Shown: piece after piece, positions 19,227-29,783 of the stretch
How positions within the stretch are numbered: the stretch's first letter is position 1
How the letters are laid out: the number at the start of each line of letters is the position of its first letter
NCBI GenBank assembly: GCA_900556845.1
Contig: USQO01000002.1
Coordinates: forward strand, 1-64,000
Direction: 5' to 3'
Origin: an uncultured Bacteroides sp.
Lineage (GTDB): Bacteria; Bacteroidota; Bacteroidia; Bacteroidales; Bacteroidaceae
DNA: 64,000 nt
Translations under genes and position numbers: made by a program
Notes under the pieces: model-generated
Databases searched by the model: none
What the model was told of the DNA's origin: nothing
Seen by the model: only the letters and a program-made list of their open reading frames with translations

Positions 19227-20810
19227 TCAGTATTTAATCTCAGTTAACGGTGGTAGCGTACTGGCATTAGGAGCTCGAATACGCATAAAATGCGCCATAG
19301 TAGGTATAATGGCACCTACCTGCACCGGATCATAAATCTTTGCAGGACGAATATTGTTGCCGAAGAAGAACAACGGCACAGAAGCATATGCGCTGCGCAC
19401 TACCTTTACATCGTTGGTATAGTCGCGCACCACAGTCCATCCAGGAAGCACTTCTACCATCAAATCGCCCGAGCAAAGCGGATTATAACTGTTTCTTATT
19501 TTTTCTATTTTCGGATTCCAGGCTCCCAACAACAGTCGCTGTGAGGAATAGGCTTCCTTAACACCACTGAACTGCACTAAGAAATCAGCCGAGCGGTTAA
19601 GTATTTCTGTCAGATTAAGCTTGCGTTCCTCGATAAGTTTTCGGTTAAGGTATAGCTGGTTATCAAAATAAGTGTCTACATATTGCCCTTGTCCATAAAT
19701 AGCCATTAGGTACATATTGAGCAAAGCAGCACAACGCTTGATGTAGAACTCACCACCAGGTATCTTATATTGAGGAGGATCAGCCGGTTCCGGGTCAGCA
19801 TAACCTGTAGATGTTATAAAAAACAAGGTATTGGCCAATCCCACTTTTTTATCAATGATATCAAGCAAATCTCCCAGTGTATTGTCCAGACGTGCATAGA
19901 CATCTTGTATTTCCATAGGGCACTGTACACTGGATGCGTGATTGTAATTACCGGCATAATAACCGATAGAAAGAAGATCAGGAATATTATCCTGCCCTAT
20001 AAACGACGCATTAAGACAAGCATTAACCAACTTATTGACTTCATCGTTGGCCATAGGACTTGTTTTAAGGATGCGATACTTTTCACCACGTTCATCATCA
20101 AACTTATGGCGGAATGTAAGTTGCTTCACATCTGAAGTTACATACTTGTAACTAGTAACCGGCAATGAGGGTTCCCATACCATATCAGCGATACGAAAAT
20201 CCAGCCCCTGATGGTCATTGAAATAGGTAGCCCACTGAGGGAAGTCGCCATAATAGGTTGTTCCGCACCATTTACCATTATAATCGTTTATCCAGAATGC
20301 ACCTTTTGATGCATGACCAGCTGCAAAGACAGCCATTTCACGCGTAGGAGCTATTGAATAAGTGATAGCCTGGCCCTGAGTGGCAACCATCAACTCATCT
20401 GCTAATGTAGAAACCGACAAATGTTTCGGAGATGTATTTTCTGAGGTATAGATACCCATAAATGCAGGATCGTCCGTACTCTTGATAACCCGAAGGGTAT
20501 TACGGTCCATCCAATAATCGGCTACAACGCCATTAGTATAAGGGTTTCCACCGGTATAGATAGCTGCTACCGATGATGAAGGATCGGGATTGATAAAATC
20601 ATATTCTGCATTATAATAAACGCGACCTTCCTTGAGCAAGCGTTTGAATCCACGCTCACCATACAAAGCAGTAAAAGCTTCTATATAGTCTGAACGTAAC
20701 TGATCAATGGTAATCCCTACGACCAATCGCGGGACAGCAGGTACGTTTTGTGCCTGTAGACCGGTACAGACTATAACAGTAATAAGCGAGGATAATATGC
20801 GTTCTTTCAT
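19227..20810 (-). CDS. Exported alkaline-phosphatase-superfamily protein
   Basis: A 527-residue protein with a signal peptide (ending GLQAQ). The N-terminal VVGITIDQLRSDY supplies the metal-binding Asp of the alkaline phosphatase/phosphodiesterase fold. NPDPSSSVAAIYTGGNPY contains the candidate nucleophile Ser/Thr, and VGLANTLFFITSTGY lies near the later metal ligands. I use the ATG at 20810, which overlaps the stop of the upstream DUF4105 gene as ATGA (translational coupling); the frame open to 20855 lies inside that gene. It is a periplasmic phosphohydrolase of unknown substrate. Confidence 0.85.
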   Translation of the reverse strand: MKERILSSLITVIVCTGLQAQNVPAVPRLVVGITIDQLRSDYIEAFTALYGERGFKRLLKEGRVYYNAEYDFINPDPSSSVAAIYTGGNPYTNGVVADYWMDRNTLRVIKSTDDPAFMGIYTSENTSPKHLSVSTLADELMVATQGQAITYSIAPTREMAVFAAGHASKGAFWINDYNGKWCGTTYYGDFPQWATYFNDHQGLDFRIADMVWEPSLPVTSYKYVTSDVKQLTFRHKFDDERGEKYRILKTSPMANDEVNKLVNACLNASFIGQDNIPDLLSIGYYAGNYNHASSVQCPMEIQDVYARLDNTLGDLLDIIDKKVGLANTLFFITSTGYADPEPADPPQYKIPGGEFYIKRCAALLNMYLMAIYGQGQYVDTYFDNQLYLNRKLIEERKLNLTEILNRSADFLVQFSGVKEAYSSQRLLLGAWNPKIEKIRNSYNPLCSGDLMVEVLPGWTVVRDYTNDVKVVRSAYASVPLFFFGNNIRPAKIYDPVQVGAIIPTMAHFMRIRAPNASTLPPLTEIKY

Positions 20811-21985
20811 TTTTTCTTTTTCATTATAATTAGGTAACTGGCAGATGCCACCCACAAACTAAGTGCCAAAGGTAATATTGTTGAATTAAATTCTTGTGGC
20901 AAAACAGGGATTAAGATTATAAAAAGTGTTAAATATACGAGATTTATTAAATGATATGGCTCTTTTTTACCTTTTACGGCATGATATATCAAGAAAGGCA
21001 GGTAAATCAACGGCAATGGATTCAGCAAAGCCAGCAGCCAATTTGATCCTACCGTAGGATGTACAGAACAGAAAAACAAAAAAGCAATGATACAGCCTGC
21101 CAATCCTTGTACGACAAACAGAAGCACATACCACCAATGTGGGATGCGACGTAAATATAAATAGTAAGCTGCAACAATGATTGAAACAAACAAAAGTACT
21201 ACACCCGCCACAAAGGGAGAAAATGGCAATAAAGGCTCTGTTGATTCATGCAGAACATCTACTATCTTTGTTTCTTCCAAAACCAAAGGCCGACGAGTAC
21301 CGTCAGAGGATACGATGACTGCCTTCCCTGCAGCTTCTTTCATATAAAAAGGAGCAAACATCTGCTCACGGTTTGAAATCGTCTGGTCAGCCTGAGCTCC
21401 CAAACACAAATCAATTCCAAATTCTTCCCATGCATACCCTTCTGTATACTGGTGGACAATATCGCGAAAAGACAGTCTACCAGAAGCTTCAGGATATTCA
21501 ATCTTACCATTAATGCATTGTTCTATACGGTCGCGGGCTCGAGTAGTGCAGTTATCATAAAAGAAATTATATCGGTAAATTCGGTTTTGCGGCAAATAAT
21601 TTTCTTCGAGCAAATGCCATAAGCGTAGTTTTTCATCTGACTTTAAATTCAATGTCTGCTGATAAACAGAAGAGCCGCGCATAGCATATTCTGTCTCAAA
21701 ATAACGAAAAGGCACAATACCGAGCTGATAGTCAGTTTCACCTTTCACAAATCGGTAAACAAAATTAGGCGTATTAAAACTAAAGACACCATAGTTAAAG
21801 ACCCAATCAATATCGCGTGAAGGATCTTCAAAACGTAAAGCTGTATGCCCGAAAAGTGCATAAATTTCTGTTCCTGGCTCACAGGTCAACAAACTTACCC
21901 GAATACTATCTTGTGCTTTAGCCGAAAAAGCACACATTAAAAACAATGTTACATATATATATAAGGTAGTATACAATCTTCTCAT
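20807..21985 (-). CDS. DUF4105 membrane protein
   Basis: A 392-residue protein with a signal peptide (ending CAFSAKAQ) and a DUF4105-type periplasmic domain (LLTCEPGTEIYALFGHTALR, DWVFNYGVFSF, YRYNFFYDNCTTRARDRIE). Four or five membrane helices follow in the last 150 residues. The conserved His and Cys in FGHTAL and DNCTTR resemble a papain-like/NlpC-type active site, and the DUF4105 family has been linked to that fold. Its start at 21985 precedes the signal peptide directly. It overlaps the phosphatase-like gene by 4 nt, so the two are one operon. Confidence 0.85.
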   Translation of the reverse strand: MRRLYTTLYIYVTLFLMCAFSAKAQDSIRVSLLTCEPGTEIYALFGHTALRFEDPSRDIDWVFNYGVFSFNTPNFVYRFVKGETDYQLGIVPFRYFETEYAMRGSSVYQQTLNLKSDEKLRLWHLLEENYLPQNRIYRYNFFYDNCTTRARDRIEQCINGKIEYPEASGRLSFRDIVHQYTEGYAWEEFGIDLCLGAQADQTISNREQMFAPFYMKEAAGKAVIVSSDGTRRPLVLEETKIVDVLHESTEPLLPFSPFVAGVVLLFVSIIVAAYYLYLRRIPHWWYVLLFVVQGLAGCIIAFLFFCSVHPTVGSNWLLALLNPLPLIYLPFLIYHAVKGKKEPYHLINLVYLTLFIILIPVLPQEFNSTILPLALSLWVASASYLIIMKKKK

Positions 21986-22120
21986 ACCTAAAAAACAGTT
22001 TAATAAAAGGTTGTTGGGCAAAATTACACGTATTTATTCATAAAATCTACAGAAATAATGATTTTTGTTATAGAACCTATTCTTTTTTTCTTTTAATTTG
22101 CATACGAAAAAACAAGAATT

Positions 22121-22843
22121 GTGGAGTTAATTATAGATATTGGAAATTCGAACGCAAAACTGGCTGTGTTTGACAACGGAAAGATAGTAGAGGTATTACG
22201 CGGCTCCAATCACTCACTGGACTGCCTTCCGCTACTATATAATAAATACCCGATCACAAGAGGTATTTATGCTACAGTTATTACACTAAGCAATACCATC
22301 AGAAAGCAATTGGGGAAACTTCCTTTTCCCATCATGCAACTGACAAAAGATACGCCAGTTCCTATAACGAACCTATACCACACCCCAGAGACATTAGGTA
22401 TGGATCGTATTGCAGCTGTTGTCGGAGCACACAACCAGTACCCAGACCGGAATCTGCTGGTGATTGATGCCGGAACAGCTATTACCTATGAATTTATAGA
22501 TGCAGAGGGACGCTATCATGGAGGAAACATATCACCAGGCATGTACACACGATTCAAAGCACTGAATATATGCTGTGATAAGCTTCCACTTATACATAAA
22601 TCAGGTGAAAAGCCTGAATTTGGCTATGATACAGAAACGGCAATCAGAGCTGGTGTAATTCGCGGCATCGAATTTGAGATAAATGGATATATAGCAATGA
22701 TGCAAAAGAAATATTCAGATCTTTTGGTTTTTTTAACTGGAGGAGAAGATTTTTCTTTTGATACAAACTTAAAAAATATCATCTTTGCAGATAGATTCCT
22801 AGTATTGAAAGGACTAAACAGAATTTTAAACTATAATGATTAA
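22121..22843 (+). CDS. coaX: Type III pantothenate kinase
   Basis: A 240-residue type III pantothenate kinase, which catalyses the first step of coenzyme A synthesis. The phosphate-binding start [16 protein letters not shown], the catalytic region [14 protein letters not shown] and [17 protein letters not shown], and [16 protein letters not shown] are all present. Translation begins at a GTG (22121); no in-frame ATG precedes the motif. It is the first gene of the envelope operon and overlaps the next gene by 8 nt. Confidence 0.96.
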   Translation: MELIIDIGNSNAKLAVFDNGKIVEVLRGSNHSLDCLPLLYNKYPITRGIYATVITLSNTIRKQLGKLPFPIMQLTKDTPVPITNLYHTPETLGMDRIAAVVGAHNQYPDRNLLVIDAGTAITYEFIDAEGRYHGGNISPGMYTRFKALNICCDKLPLIHKSGEKPEFGYDTETAIRAGVIRGIEFEINGYIAMMQKKYSDLLVFLTGGEDFSFDTNLKNIIFADRFLVLKGLNRILNYND

Positions 22844-24134
22844 TCGTAAAACACTGATAAGCGCACTTTTTGTACTTGGTAGCACCGGGGTTGTTTCGGC
22901 GCAATCGAATACAAACTCTCCTTATACCCGATATGGTTTTGGACAGTTATCCGACCAGTCATTCGGCCATAATAAAGCTATGGGAGGAATAGGATATGCA
23001 ATAAGAAACGGAGGACATATCAATCCAAGCAATCCTGCATCCTATACAGCAGTAGACTCACTGACTTTTCTTTTCGATATAGGAATGGGCCTCAAAAATT
23101 CAAACTTCAGCGAAGGGAACGTTTCTACAAATGCAAAGAATGCCAGCTTTGACTATATTGCCATGCAATTCCGCCTTTGGGAAAGAATGGGTATAACATT
23201 CGGTTTTTTACCATTCTCTTCTGTTGGATATAGTTTAAAATCTACCAATACACTTACCAGCGAAAGCGGTAAGTCCAGTGATGTTACACAATCTACAACC
23301 TTTACGGGAGAAGGCGGCCTACATCAGGTGTTCATGGGATTGGGATTCAAGATCGTGAACAATTTATCGATTGGTGCTAATATTTCTTATCTATATGGCG
23401 ATGTTACGCATCAAACAACTGCCGCATTCAGCAACTCAGCAGACGCTACGATGGTAAGTAACGTAGCCAGCGTTAAAAGCTATAAGTTGGATTTAGGATT
23501 GCAATACACACAAAAATTAAGCAAGCTAGATTTCCTAACACTGGGTCTGACCTACAACTTAGGGCATAATCTGAACAGTAGTATGGAAAAAACCATTCAA
23601 ATGCTGGAAATAGGTTCTTCTGGATATTCCGTAGTCAGCTCAAATAGTAACGTATCTAGAGATGGTTTTTCTATTCCACATATTTATGGTGTTGGTTTAG
23701 TATACGGTCGTGGAGGAAGACTCACATTAGGAGCTGATTATACATACCAGCAGTGGGCCAAAGCTAAATACGATGGTAACGAGAATTACTATAGCAACTC
23801 ATCCAAAATATCTGTCGGCGGTGAATTTATACCGAACTTCCTGAGCAAAAATTATTTTAAAAGAATTCGTTATCGGGCTGGTATATTCTATTCAACCCCT
23901 TATACCAAAACTTATACGGCAGACGGTTTTGTGGATGGTGGAAAAGAATATGGTGCAAGCCTTGGTTTTGGATTTCCCCTACATTTGTATCAACGTCGAA
24001 GTATCTTAAACATTTCTGGACAGTATACACACGTAGCACCTAAGTATTCTGGAATGCTTTCTGAAAATCGTTTCCAGATAAACATTGGTATCACTTTCAA
24101 TGAAAGATGGTTTATGAAATGGAAAGTTGAATAA
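22836..24134 (+). CDS. Outer-membrane beta-barrel protein
   Basis: A 432-residue protein with a signal peptide (ending VVSAQ). Its body consists of alternating hydrophobic strands with aromatic girdles, and [16 protein letters not shown] and [21 protein letters not shown] near the N-terminus recall FadL/PorV-like barrels of Bacteroidetes. It ends in WFMKWKVE. Its start lies inside the coaX 3' end (8-nt overlap), indicating coupled expression. It probably serves in outer-membrane transport or assembly; a precise function cannot be given. Confidence 0.85.
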   Translation: MINRKTLISALFVLGSTGVVSAQSNTNSPYTRYGFGQLSDQSFGHNKAMGGIGYAIRNGGHINPSNPASYTAVDSLTFLFDIGMGLKNSNFSEGNVSTNAKNASFDYIAMQFRLWERMGITFGFLPFSSVGYSLKSTNTLTSESGKSSDVTQSTTFTGEGGLHQVFMGLGFKIVNNLSIGANISYLYGDVTHQTTAAFSNSADATMVSNVASVKSYKLDLGLQYTQKLSKLDFLTLGLTYNLGHNLNSSMEKTIQMLEIGSSGYSVVSSNSNVSRDGFSIPHIYGVGLVYGRGGRLTLGADYTYQQWAKAKYDGNENYYSNSSKISVGGEFIPNFLSKNYFKRIRYRAGIFYSTPYTKTYTADGFVDGGKEYGASLGFGFPLHLYQRRSILNISGQYTHVAPKYSGMLSENRFQINIGITFNERWFMKWKVE

Positions 24135-24181
24135 TAAATAAGAAAACGCAACTTAAAATAAACAACTAAAATTTATATACG

Positions 24182-25543
24182 ATGAAAATGAAGATGGTTA
24201 CAGCGCTGTGTGTTCTTTCATTAAGTGCAACAGCAACATTTGCTCAGAAAGGAGTAGAAGATGGTTCTCGATTCGGTCATGGTGAAGACAGTGTTCGCTG
24301 CTTGCAGAACATTAGCATTTATACTGAATACGTAAAGACCAACAACTTCAAAGACGCTTACAAACCTTGGTTGGCTGTATTCAATGAAGCTCCATGGGCT
24401 CAGGTAGGTACATATACTAACGGTGCTAAGATTTTGCGCGGTTTGTTCATGGCTACTAAGGATGCGGCTGAACAGAAACAATATTTGGATCAGCTGATGA
24501 AAGTTTACGACCAGCGTATTGAATATCTTCCTAAGTTGAATACTCTGATTAGAACTCCGGATACTAAAGGGGCTATTCTGGGTATGAAAGCACATGATTA
24601 TATTACTTTCTCAGGTCCTAACGTTGACGTAAACAAAGCATATGACATGTTGAAAGAGTGTCTTGATTCAGAAAAAGAAAAAGCAGACTACTTTGTTTAC
24701 ATGGATTTTATGGATATTTCTGCTAAAAAGCTGAAAGCAGACCCAAATCATAAAGAACAATTCATTCAGGATTATCTGACAGCTTCTGGCTATGCTGATG
24801 CGGCTCACAAAGCGGCAAAGAAAGCAAGTGCACAGAAAAACCTGCAAATTGCTAAAGAAAACGTAGATGCATACTTTATTAATAGTGGTGCAGCAAGCTG
24901 TGAAAACCTGCAAGCTATCTATGGTCCGAAAGTAGCTCAAAACAAAACAAATCTGGACTATTTAAAACAGGTTATTTCTGTAATGCAGTTATTGAAATGT
25001 ACAGACCAGCAAGCTTATTTCGATGCATCTGAAGCTGCTCATGCCATTGAACCAACTGCAGCTACTGCTGTAGGTTGTGCATACATGTACTACAAAAAAG
25101 GCGATATGGATAAGAGTATGAATTATTTCGATCAGGCTATCGAGCTTGAACAGGATGCTGTTAAAAAAGCAGAATACTGCTACAATGCTGCCGTAGTTTT
25201 GTTCAGCAAGAAGCAGTATAGCAGAGCTAAACAGTATGCTAATAAAGCTATCGCCACTAATGGCAGCTACGGACAGCCTTATATTCTGATTGCTCAAATG
25301 TATGCAGCTAGCCCTAACTGGAGTGATGAAGGTGCATTGAACAAATGTACTTACTTTGCTGTTATTGATAAACTTCAACGCGCAAAAAGCGTTGACCCAA
25401 GTGTAGCTGAAGAAGCAAACAAGTTGATTTCTACTTACTCTCGCCACACTCCTAAAGATGAAGATTTGTTCTTCCTTGGATTAAAGAAAGGGTCAACAGT
25501 CCAAATCGGTGGATGGATTGGCGAAACTACAACGATTAGATAA
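24182..25543 (+). CDS. Exported tetratricopeptide-repeat protein
   Basis: A 453-residue protein with a signal peptide (ending ATFAQ) and helical repeats throughout, the clearest being AVGCAYMYYKKGDMDKSMNY followed by CYNAAVVLFSKKQYSRAKQY. A C-terminal 30 residues (FFLGLKKGSTVQIGGWIGE) appear to be a short beta structure. Codon use is strongly biased to the preferred set, as in nifJ and the PpiD-like gene, pointing to high expression. Its neighbours (OMP, lptC, PpiD-like) suggest a periplasmic scaffold in envelope assembly. Confidence 0.87.
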   Translation: MKMKMVTALCVLSLSATATFAQKGVEDGSRFGHGEDSVRCLQNISIYTEYVKTNNFKDAYKPWLAVFNEAPWAQVGTYTNGAKILRGLFMATKDAAEQKQYLDQLMKVYDQRIEYLPKLNTLIRTPDTKGAILGMKAHDYITFSGPNVDVNKAYDMLKECLDSEKEKADYFVYMDFMDISAKKLKADPNHKEQFIQDYLTASGYADAAHKAAKKASAQKNLQIAKENVDAYFINSGAASCENLQAIYGPKVAQNKTNLDYLKQVISVMQLLKCTDQQAYFDASEAAHAIEPTAATAVGCAYMYYKKGDMDKSMNYFDQAIELEQDAVKKAEYCYNAAVVLFSKKQYSRAKQYANKAIATNGSYGQPYILIAQMYAASPNWSDEGALNKCTYFAVIDKLQRAKSVDPSVAEEANKLISTYSRHTPKDEDLFFLGLKKGSTVQIGGWIGETTTIR

Positions 25544-25547
25544 ACCT

Positions 25548-26174
25548 ATGTCAACAAGACAAAATAAAGAAACTAATTCATTAACTATTTACATAACAGC
25601 TGCCATCTTGGTGGCTGTTATGTTTATTTTATTTCCGGCCTGTAGTGGTCAAAAGAAAAAAACAGCTCCAGCCATTATAGAAGGCGACTCTCTACCTACC
25701 ATGCGTTCGACTGGTGTAGAAACCTTAGTATCAGACTCAGGCATGATACGTTACAAAGTTATAACAGAAGAATGGCTAATTTTTAGTAAAAGGAATCCGC
25801 CTTTTTGGGCATTCGAAAAAGGGGTATATTTGGAAAAGTTTGACTCACTATTCCATATCGATGCCAGCATAAAAGCAGATACAGCTTATTACTACGAGAC
25901 AATAAAATTATGGGAACTGCGTCATAATGTTCACATCCGAAGCCAGAAAGGTGAAAAATTCGATACAAACCAACTGTTCTGGGATCAAGAAAACCAAAAA
26001 ATATATTCTGATAAATTCATCAGGATTGAGGGTAATGACCGTATCCTTACGGGATATGGCTTCGAATCTAATCAAGAAATGACAGAGTATAGGATTTTTA
26101 ACAACACAGGTGTTTTCGCAGTAGAAAATACACCTACTGCAAAAGATACACTACAACAAGATAGCATTCATTAA
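25548..26174 (+). CDS. lptC: LPS-export periplasmic bridge protein LptC
   Basis: A 208-residue protein with a single N-terminal membrane segment (TIYITAAILVAVMFILFPAC, Cys possibly a lipobox) and a beta-jellyroll body: GVETLVSDSGMIRYKVITEE, AFEKGVYLEKFD, ANQLFWDQENQKIYSDKFIR-like strands and ILTGYGFESN. This is the LptC pattern. The protein receives lipopolysaccharide from LptBFG and passes it to LptA. I start at the ATG at 25548, 4 nt after the TPR gene's stop, because the ATG at 25509 lies inside that gene. Confidence 0.9.
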   Translation: MSTRQNKETNSLTIYITAAILVAVMFILFPACSGQKKKTAPAIIEGDSLPTMRSTGVETLVSDSGMIRYKVITEEWLIFSKRNPPFWAFEKGVYLEKFDSLFHIDASIKADTAYYYETIKLWELRHNVHIRSQKGEKFDTNQLFWDQENQKIYSDKFIRIEGNDRILTGYGFESNQEMTEYRIFNNTGVFAVENTPTAKDTLQQDSIH

Positions 26175-26188
26175 TCATTCAGCCGCAA

Positions 26189-27445
26189 ATGGGACTTATC
26201 ATAGAACTACTTATTTCAATGGCTTTTTCTGCTTTTTTTTCCGGCATGGAAATTGCTTTTGTATCATCCAGCAAACTGAGATTTGAAATGGACAGAGAAA
26301 ACGGAGGTTTTACAACTCGTATTCTCAGTGTGTTTTACAAAGACCCGAATAACTTCATATCCACAATGCTTGTAGGGAATAATATAGCATTAGTTATCTA
26401 CGGTATCTTGATGGCCCAAATTATCGAAACACATTTACTCAATGATATGATAACTAATCAAGCTATTATGGTCATGGTACAAACAATTATCTCCACCTTA
26501 ATCATATTGGTTACTGGAGAATTTATGCCAAAGACTTTATTTAAAATTAATCCCAATTTTACCTTAAGACTTTTTGCAGTACCATGTTTTGCTTGCTATG
26601 TCATTCTTTATCCAATCAGTAAATTCGCATCGGGGATTTCTACTCTACTATTATGGTTTACAGGAACAAAAATAAACAAAGAGCACACCAAACGAGCTTT
26701 TACAAAAGTCGATTTGGATTATCTGATTCAAAGCAGTATAGATGACACCGAAAATAAAGAAGAAATAGAGACAGAAATCCAAATTTTTCAGAATGCTTTG
26801 GATTTTTCCAATATAAAAATCAGAGATTGCATGATTCCGCGCACAGAAATCATTGCTATCGAAACCACTGCAACTATAGAAGAACTGAAGAATAGTTTCA
26901 TCGAAAGCGGAAAAAGTAAAATCCTAGTTTATAATGAAAATATCGACAACATTGTAGGATATATCCACTCGTCCGATATGTTCTATGAAGGAAAAGAGTG
27001 GACAAAAAAAGTACGAGCTATTCCTATTGTACCCGAAACTATGGCCGCGCAAAAACTGATGAAGCTGTTCATGCAGCAGAAAAAATCGCTTGCAGTCGTT
27101 GTTGATGAATTTGGAGGTACAGCCGGAATTGTTGCTATGGAAGACTTGGTCGAGGAAATTTTCGGCGAAATAGAAGACGAACATGATTTTGACTCTGAAG
27201 TAGCCAAGCAAACAGCCAACGGGGAATACGTAATGTCCGGGCGACTGGAAATTGAAAAGGCAAACCAGAAATTCGACTTAAAGTTACCTGAATCTGACGA
27301 ATATCAGACAATCGGCGGACTGATTTTACATTATTACCAGAGTATCCCAAAAGCACATGAAGTCATCAATATCGGCAACTTTGAATTTAAAATCATCAAA
27401 GTAACAGCCACTAAAATAGAGCTGGTGAAGCTGAAAGTGAAATAA
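26189..27445 (+). CDS. CNNM/CorC-family transporter-associated membrane protein
   Basis: A 418-residue protein. An N-terminal DUF21/CNNM membrane domain with about four helices (GLIIELLISMAFSAFFSGME, FISTMLVGNNIALVIYGI) is followed by paired CBS domains (RDCMIPRTEIIAIE, KSLAVVVDEFGGTAGIVAME) and a C-terminal CorC_HlyC domain (DEYQTIGGLILHYYQSIPK). Members are tied to Mg2+/Co2+ efflux or tolerance; the older name is haemolysin-like. It begins 14 nt after lptC and belongs to the same operon. Confidence 0.93.
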   Translation: MGLIIELLISMAFSAFFSGMEIAFVSSSKLRFEMDRENGGFTTRILSVFYKDPNNFISTMLVGNNIALVIYGILMAQIIETHLLNDMITNQAIMVMVQTIISTLIILVTGEFMPKTLFKINPNFTLRLFAVPCFACYVILYPISKFASGISTLLLWFTGTKINKEHTKRAFTKVDLDYLIQSSIDDTENKEEIETEIQIFQNALDFSNIKIRDCMIPRTEIIAIETTATIEELKNSFIESGKSKILVYNENIDNIVGYIHSSDMFYEGKEWTKKVRAIPIVPETMAAQKLMKLFMQQKKSLAVVVDEFGGTAGIVAMEDLVEEIFGEIEDEHDFDSEVAKQTANGEYVMSGRLEIEKANQKFDLKLPESDEYQTIGGLILHYYQSIPKAHEVINIGNFEFKIIKVTATKIELVKLKVK

Positions 27446-27551
27446 GGACTACATTTTTTGCGTATAAAATAGCTTGTGAAATACATTTTTTGTATCTTCG
27501 TGCGCTAAATACTAAAATAAGGAAAAACAATAAACAAAAAACTATAAATAA

Positions 27552-29690
27552 ATGGCAACTTTACAAAAAATCAGAAGCAAAGGACCCCTGTTGGTCGTTG
27601 TAATTGGTCTTGCCCTTTTTGCATTCGTCGCTGGTGACGCATGGAAAGTTTTACAGCCACACCAAGGCAAGCAAGACGTAGGAGAAATTAATGGTGAAAC
27701 GCTCTCTGCTCAGGATTTCCAGAAAATGGTAGAAGAGTATAGTGAAGTTATCAAACTTACGAACGGACTGACTTCACTGAATGATGACCAGCAAAACAAC
27801 ATTAAAGACCAAGTATGGCAAACATACGTTAACAATAACCTGATTGCCAGCGAAGCAAAAAAACTGGGTCTGAAGGTTACTGACGCTGAAATCGAAGCTA
27901 TCATCAACGAAGGTACAAACCCATTGTTGTTGCAGAGTCCTTTCCGCAACCCACAGACTGGCGCATTCGATAAGGATATGCTGAAAAAATTCTTGGTTGA
28001 TTATGCCAACATGGGTTCATCACAGATGTCATCTCAGTATGCTGAATATTACCAGCAAATGTACAACTACTGGAAGTTCATCGAAAAGACATTGAAAGAA
28101 TCTACACTGGTACAGAAATATCAGAATTTGATTGCTAAATCATTGATTTCAAACTCTGTTTCTGCTGAAGATGCATTCAAGGCACGCTCTGAACAGTCTG
28201 ACCTGCTTCTGGCTGCTATTCCTTATTCTTCTATCAACGATTCTACCGTACAGGTTAGCAACGATGAAATCAAGGAACTGTATAACAAAAGAAAAGAAAG
28301 CTTCAAACAGTTGGCTGAAACCCGTAACATCAAGTACATCGACGTGCACGTTGTTCCTTCTGAAGCTGACCGCAAAGCTGTAGAAAAAGATGTAACTGAT
28401 TATAGCTCACAGTTGGCTACTACTACATCAGACTACGCAACTTTCATCCGTTCTACTGGTTCAACAGTTTCTTTCAACGATGTTGTTGTAAACAAGACAG
28501 CACTTCCTTCAGATGTTGCTACTCGCTTGGACTCAACAACTGTTAACGAAGTATACGGACCTTACTACAACCAGAGCGATGACTCATTCAACGCATTTAA
28601 GATTATTGCTAAAGAATCTGCTCCAGACTCAATCCAGTTCCGTCAGATTCAGGTTTATGCAAACACTATCGATGCAACAAAAACTTTGGCCGACAGTATC
28701 TACACTGCTTTGAAAGGTGGTGCCGACTTTGCTGAACTGGCTAAGAAATACGGACAAACCGGTGAAGCTACTTGGGTAGATGCTCGTAGCTGGGAAAATG
28801 CTACTCTGGATGCTGAAAACGCTAAGTTCGTAAATACGCTGATTAACCAGCCTGTTAAAGAATTGGCTAACCTCGAAATTGGTCAGGCTAACGTAATCCT
28901 GCAGGTTATGGACAAGAAAGCTATGAAACCTAAATATAAAGTTGCTGTTGTTAAATGCCCAGTTGAGTTCAGCAAAGAAACTTACAACGATGCATACAAC
29001 AAATTCAGCCAGTTTGTAGCTCAGAATACTACATTGGCAGATATGGAAAAGAATGCTGAAGAAAACGGCTACCGTATCATGTCTAACGAAGACTTCAGCA
29101 GCGCTTCTCATTATGTAGGTGGTGTTAAATCTACTCGCGAAGCTCTGAAATGGGTATTCAGCGCAAAAGAAGGCGAAGTTTCTCCGCTGTACGAATGTGG
29201 TGAAAACGATCACCTGATGGTTGTTGGTCTGGAAGCTATCCATCCGGAAGGATACCGTAGCATCAATCTGGTTGCAGATCAGCTGAAAGCAGAACTTATC
29301 CGCGATAAGAAAGCTGAAAAGATTATGGCAAGCATGGCTTCGGCTACTTCATTCGACCAGGCAAAGGCTTTGACTAACGCAGTAAGCGATTCAGTAAAGC
29401 ACGTAACATTTGCTGCTCCTGCATTCATCGCTGTAACAAGTGCCAGCGAACCGGTAATCGGTGCTTATGCAAGCAAAACTGATGTAAATAAGCTTTCTGC
29501 TCCTATCAAAGGTACAAGAGGTGTTTACATGATTCAGGTTTACAACAAAGAAAAGAGTTCTGAAGAATTCGACGCTAAAGCAGAAGAAGCTACACTGGCT
29601 AACATGACTGCAAACATCGCAATCCGTCAGTTCATCGGCGACTTGTATCAGAAAGCCGAAGTTAAAGACAGCAGATACTTGTTCTTCTAA
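27552..29690 (+). CDS. PpiD/SurA-like peptidyl-prolyl isomerase, membrane-anchored
   Basis: A 712-residue protein with an N-terminal membrane helix (LLVVVIGLALFAFVAGDAW). A SurA_N/PpiD-type chaperone segment follows (GEINGETLSAQDFQKMVEEY, VWQTYVNNNLIASEAKKLGL). Two parvulin-like rotamase segments are visible (about 345-450, RQIQVYANT and GGADFAELAKKYGQTGEATW, and a second degenerate one). It would act as a periplasmic folding helper for outer-membrane proteins at the SecYEG exit. Codon use is strongly optimised. A TATCTTCG element at 27493-27500 may give it a separate promoter within the operon. Confidence 0.9.
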   Translation: MATLQKIRSKGPLLVVVIGLALFAFVAGDAWKVLQPHQGKQDVGEINGETLSAQDFQKMVEEYSEVIKLTNGLTSLNDDQQNNIKDQVWQTYVNNNLIASEAKKLGLKVTDAEIEAIINEGTNPLLLQSPFRNPQTGAFDKDMLKKFLVDYANMGSSQMSSQYAEYYQQMYNYWKFIEKTLKESTLVQKYQNLIAKSLISNSVSAEDAFKARSEQSDLLLAAIPYSSINDSTVQVSNDEIKELYNKRKESFKQLAETRNIKYIDVHVVPSEADRKAVEKDVTDYSSQLATTTSDYATFIRSTGSTVSFNDVVVNKTALPSDVATRLDSTTVNEVYGPYYNQSDDSFNAFKIIAKESAPDSIQFRQIQVYANTIDATKTLADSIYTALKGGADFAELAKKYGQTGEATWVDARSWENATLDAENAKFVNTLINQPVKELANLEIGQANVILQVMDKKAMKPKYKVAVVKCPVEFSKETYNDAYNKFSQFVAQNTTLADMEKNAEENGYRIMSNEDFSSASHYVGGVKSTREALKWVFSAKEGEVSPLYECGENDHLMVVGLEAIHPEGYRSINLVADQLKAELIRDKKAEKIMASMASATSFDQAKALTNAVSDSVKHVTFAAPAFIAVTSASEPVIGAYASKTDVNKLSAPIKGTRGVYMIQVYNKEKSSEEFDAKAEEATLANMTANIAIRQFIGDLYQKAEVKDSRYLFF

Positions 29691-29720
29691 TCATAGCACA
29701 AGGCTATATAGTATATAAAA

Positions 29721-29767
29721 AATCCCAGCTTCCTCCGTTCTGAAAAAGGAAACTGGGATATTTTATT
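29721..29767. terminator. Hairpin terminator at the end of the envelope operon
   Basis: AATCCCAGCTTCCT pairs with AGGAAACTGGGAT(A), followed by TTTTATTTT. It lies between the PpiD-like gene and the convergent ATP-grasp gene and may serve both. Confidence 0.87.
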
Positions 29768-29783
29768 TTCCAGCATATGCTCA

